5,453 bases of DNA, taken from positions 1 to 5,453 of the forward strand of contig CAUDDU010000079.1 of assembly GCA_958448375.1 (NCBI GenBank), in the 5' to 3' direction. Numbering within the stretch: the first letter of the stretch is position 1; each line of letters opens with the position of its first letter. This stretch comes from an uncultured Collinsella sp. (lineage in GTDB: Bacteria; Actinomycetota; Coriobacteriia; Coriobacteriales; Coriobacteriaceae). The notes below the pieces were generated by a model. It was not told where the DNA came from, ran no database searches, and saw nothing but the letters and a program-made list of their open reading frames with translations. Shown here one piece after another: positions 5,057 to 5,453 of the stretch. Made by a program: the position numbers and the translations under genes.

Positions 5057-5452
5057 TTAGCCCAGCAGGTCGACTACGTTAAAGCCGGCGTTGCTCTTGG
5101 CGATGACGTCTCGGCCGCCAAAGACGCAGGTGGGCGACTCGGCTGCGATGCGCGTCACGTCGGCGCCGAGCGAGCGCAGCTCACCGGGCGTGGCGGCGAG
5201 CATCTGGGCGCGACGCTCCTCGCGCGCATGCGAATCGAGCCCGGCCAGGTAGGTCGTGTTGCGGCGCTTGGTGAGCGCATACGGCTTCACCGGCGCGTCC
5301 ATGCCGCTCACGCAGCTCACGATAAAGCCTTCAAAGGCGGCCTCGTCGGGCTCAAAGCTGCCAAGCCATGCACCCGCGCGCTTCACGCGCTCAATCGAAG
5401 GATCGATCGCCGGGTCGCGGTAGGTGTAGAACGCCGTCTGGCGCTCGCCGGC
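5057..5452 (-). CDS. M16C insulinase-family (presequence protease-like) metallopeptidase, C-terminal fragment
   Basis: The frame is open to the right edge, so only the last 131 residues are seen; the GTG at 5386 is internal. The fragment begins AGERQTAFYTYRDPAID, where the 'YRDP' turn followed by a long helix (RVKRAGAWLGSF) is typical of the last domain of PreP/Cym1-type M16C peptidases. LTKRRNTTYLAGL and REERRAQMLAATPGELRSL match the usual 'R...G.....R...R..iLa.tp.dlr' helices near the C terminus, and a strand around CVFGGRDVI ends the fold. M16C enzymes are zinc peptidases (inverted HxxEH motif in the N-terminal domain, outside this window) that degrade oligopeptides inside a closed chamber. 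Location and substrate cannot be judged from the tail. The stop TAA is followed at once by a terminator hairpin. Confidence 0.85.
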   Translation of the reverse strand, partial: AGERQTAFYTYRDPAIDPSIERVKRAGAWLGSFEPDEAAFEGFIVSCVSGMDAPVKPYALTKRRNTTYLAGLDSHAREERRAQMLAATPGELRSLGADVTRIAAESPTCVFGGRDVIAKSNAGFNVVDLLG

Positions 5453-5453
5453 T

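Noticed and set aside
5384..5386. Start codon for a short 109-residue gene at the right end
   Set aside because: The frame stays open to the window edge and the residues upstream (YRDPAID) continue the M16C family pattern, so this is an internal valine.

Overview
The window reads as a piece of a GC-rich chromosome from a Gram-positive actinobacterial lineage, most likely Coriobacteriia and close to Collinsella. The grounds are GC-rich codon use, clear AGGAGG-type ribosome binding sites, the gene mix of a gut fermenter, and hairpin repeats in the gaps. The taxon is an inference from style and recall, not a database result. Six protein genes are visible, two of them cut by the window ends. No tRNA, rRNA, transposase or CRISPR array was seen.

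Layout: 3-254 (+) is the tail of a SIS-domain sugar-phosphate isomerase/deglycase. It converges on an L-lactate / L-2-hydroxyisocaproate dehydrogenase family gene (388-1365, -), with a strong hairpin terminator between them. The dehydrogenase is divergent from metA (1576-2502, +), whose active-site Glu111 predicts use of acetyl-CoA rather than succinyl-CoA. After metA comes a repeat element of three direct GAGCGTGGA copies plus one inverted copy that makes a hairpin with a T-tract (2553-2675). A 285-base leader follows, then a solitary AbiEi-like gene with a C-terminal Vsr/DUF559-type nuclease fold (2964-3926, +). A second copy of the same repeat element, in the same orientation and with identical internal spacing, follows at 3952-4068. 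Next is 5-formyltetrahydrofolate cyclo-ligase (4094-4690, -). A 366-base gap packed with inverted repeats separates it from the C-terminal end of an M16C insulinase-family peptidase (5057-5452, -), which runs off the window.

The coding genes are mostly unlinked housekeeping functions (redox balancing, methionine synthesis, folate C1 metabolism, peptide degradation) in separate transcription units. The unusual material lies between them. One item is the paired repeat elements flanking the AbiEi-like gene. The other is a regular array at 4822-4979, where four 16-base arms alternate in orientation at intervals of 41, 40 and 41 bases. The arms can fold either as two adjacent hairpins or as one long nested hairpin, in the manner of REP/BIME elements.
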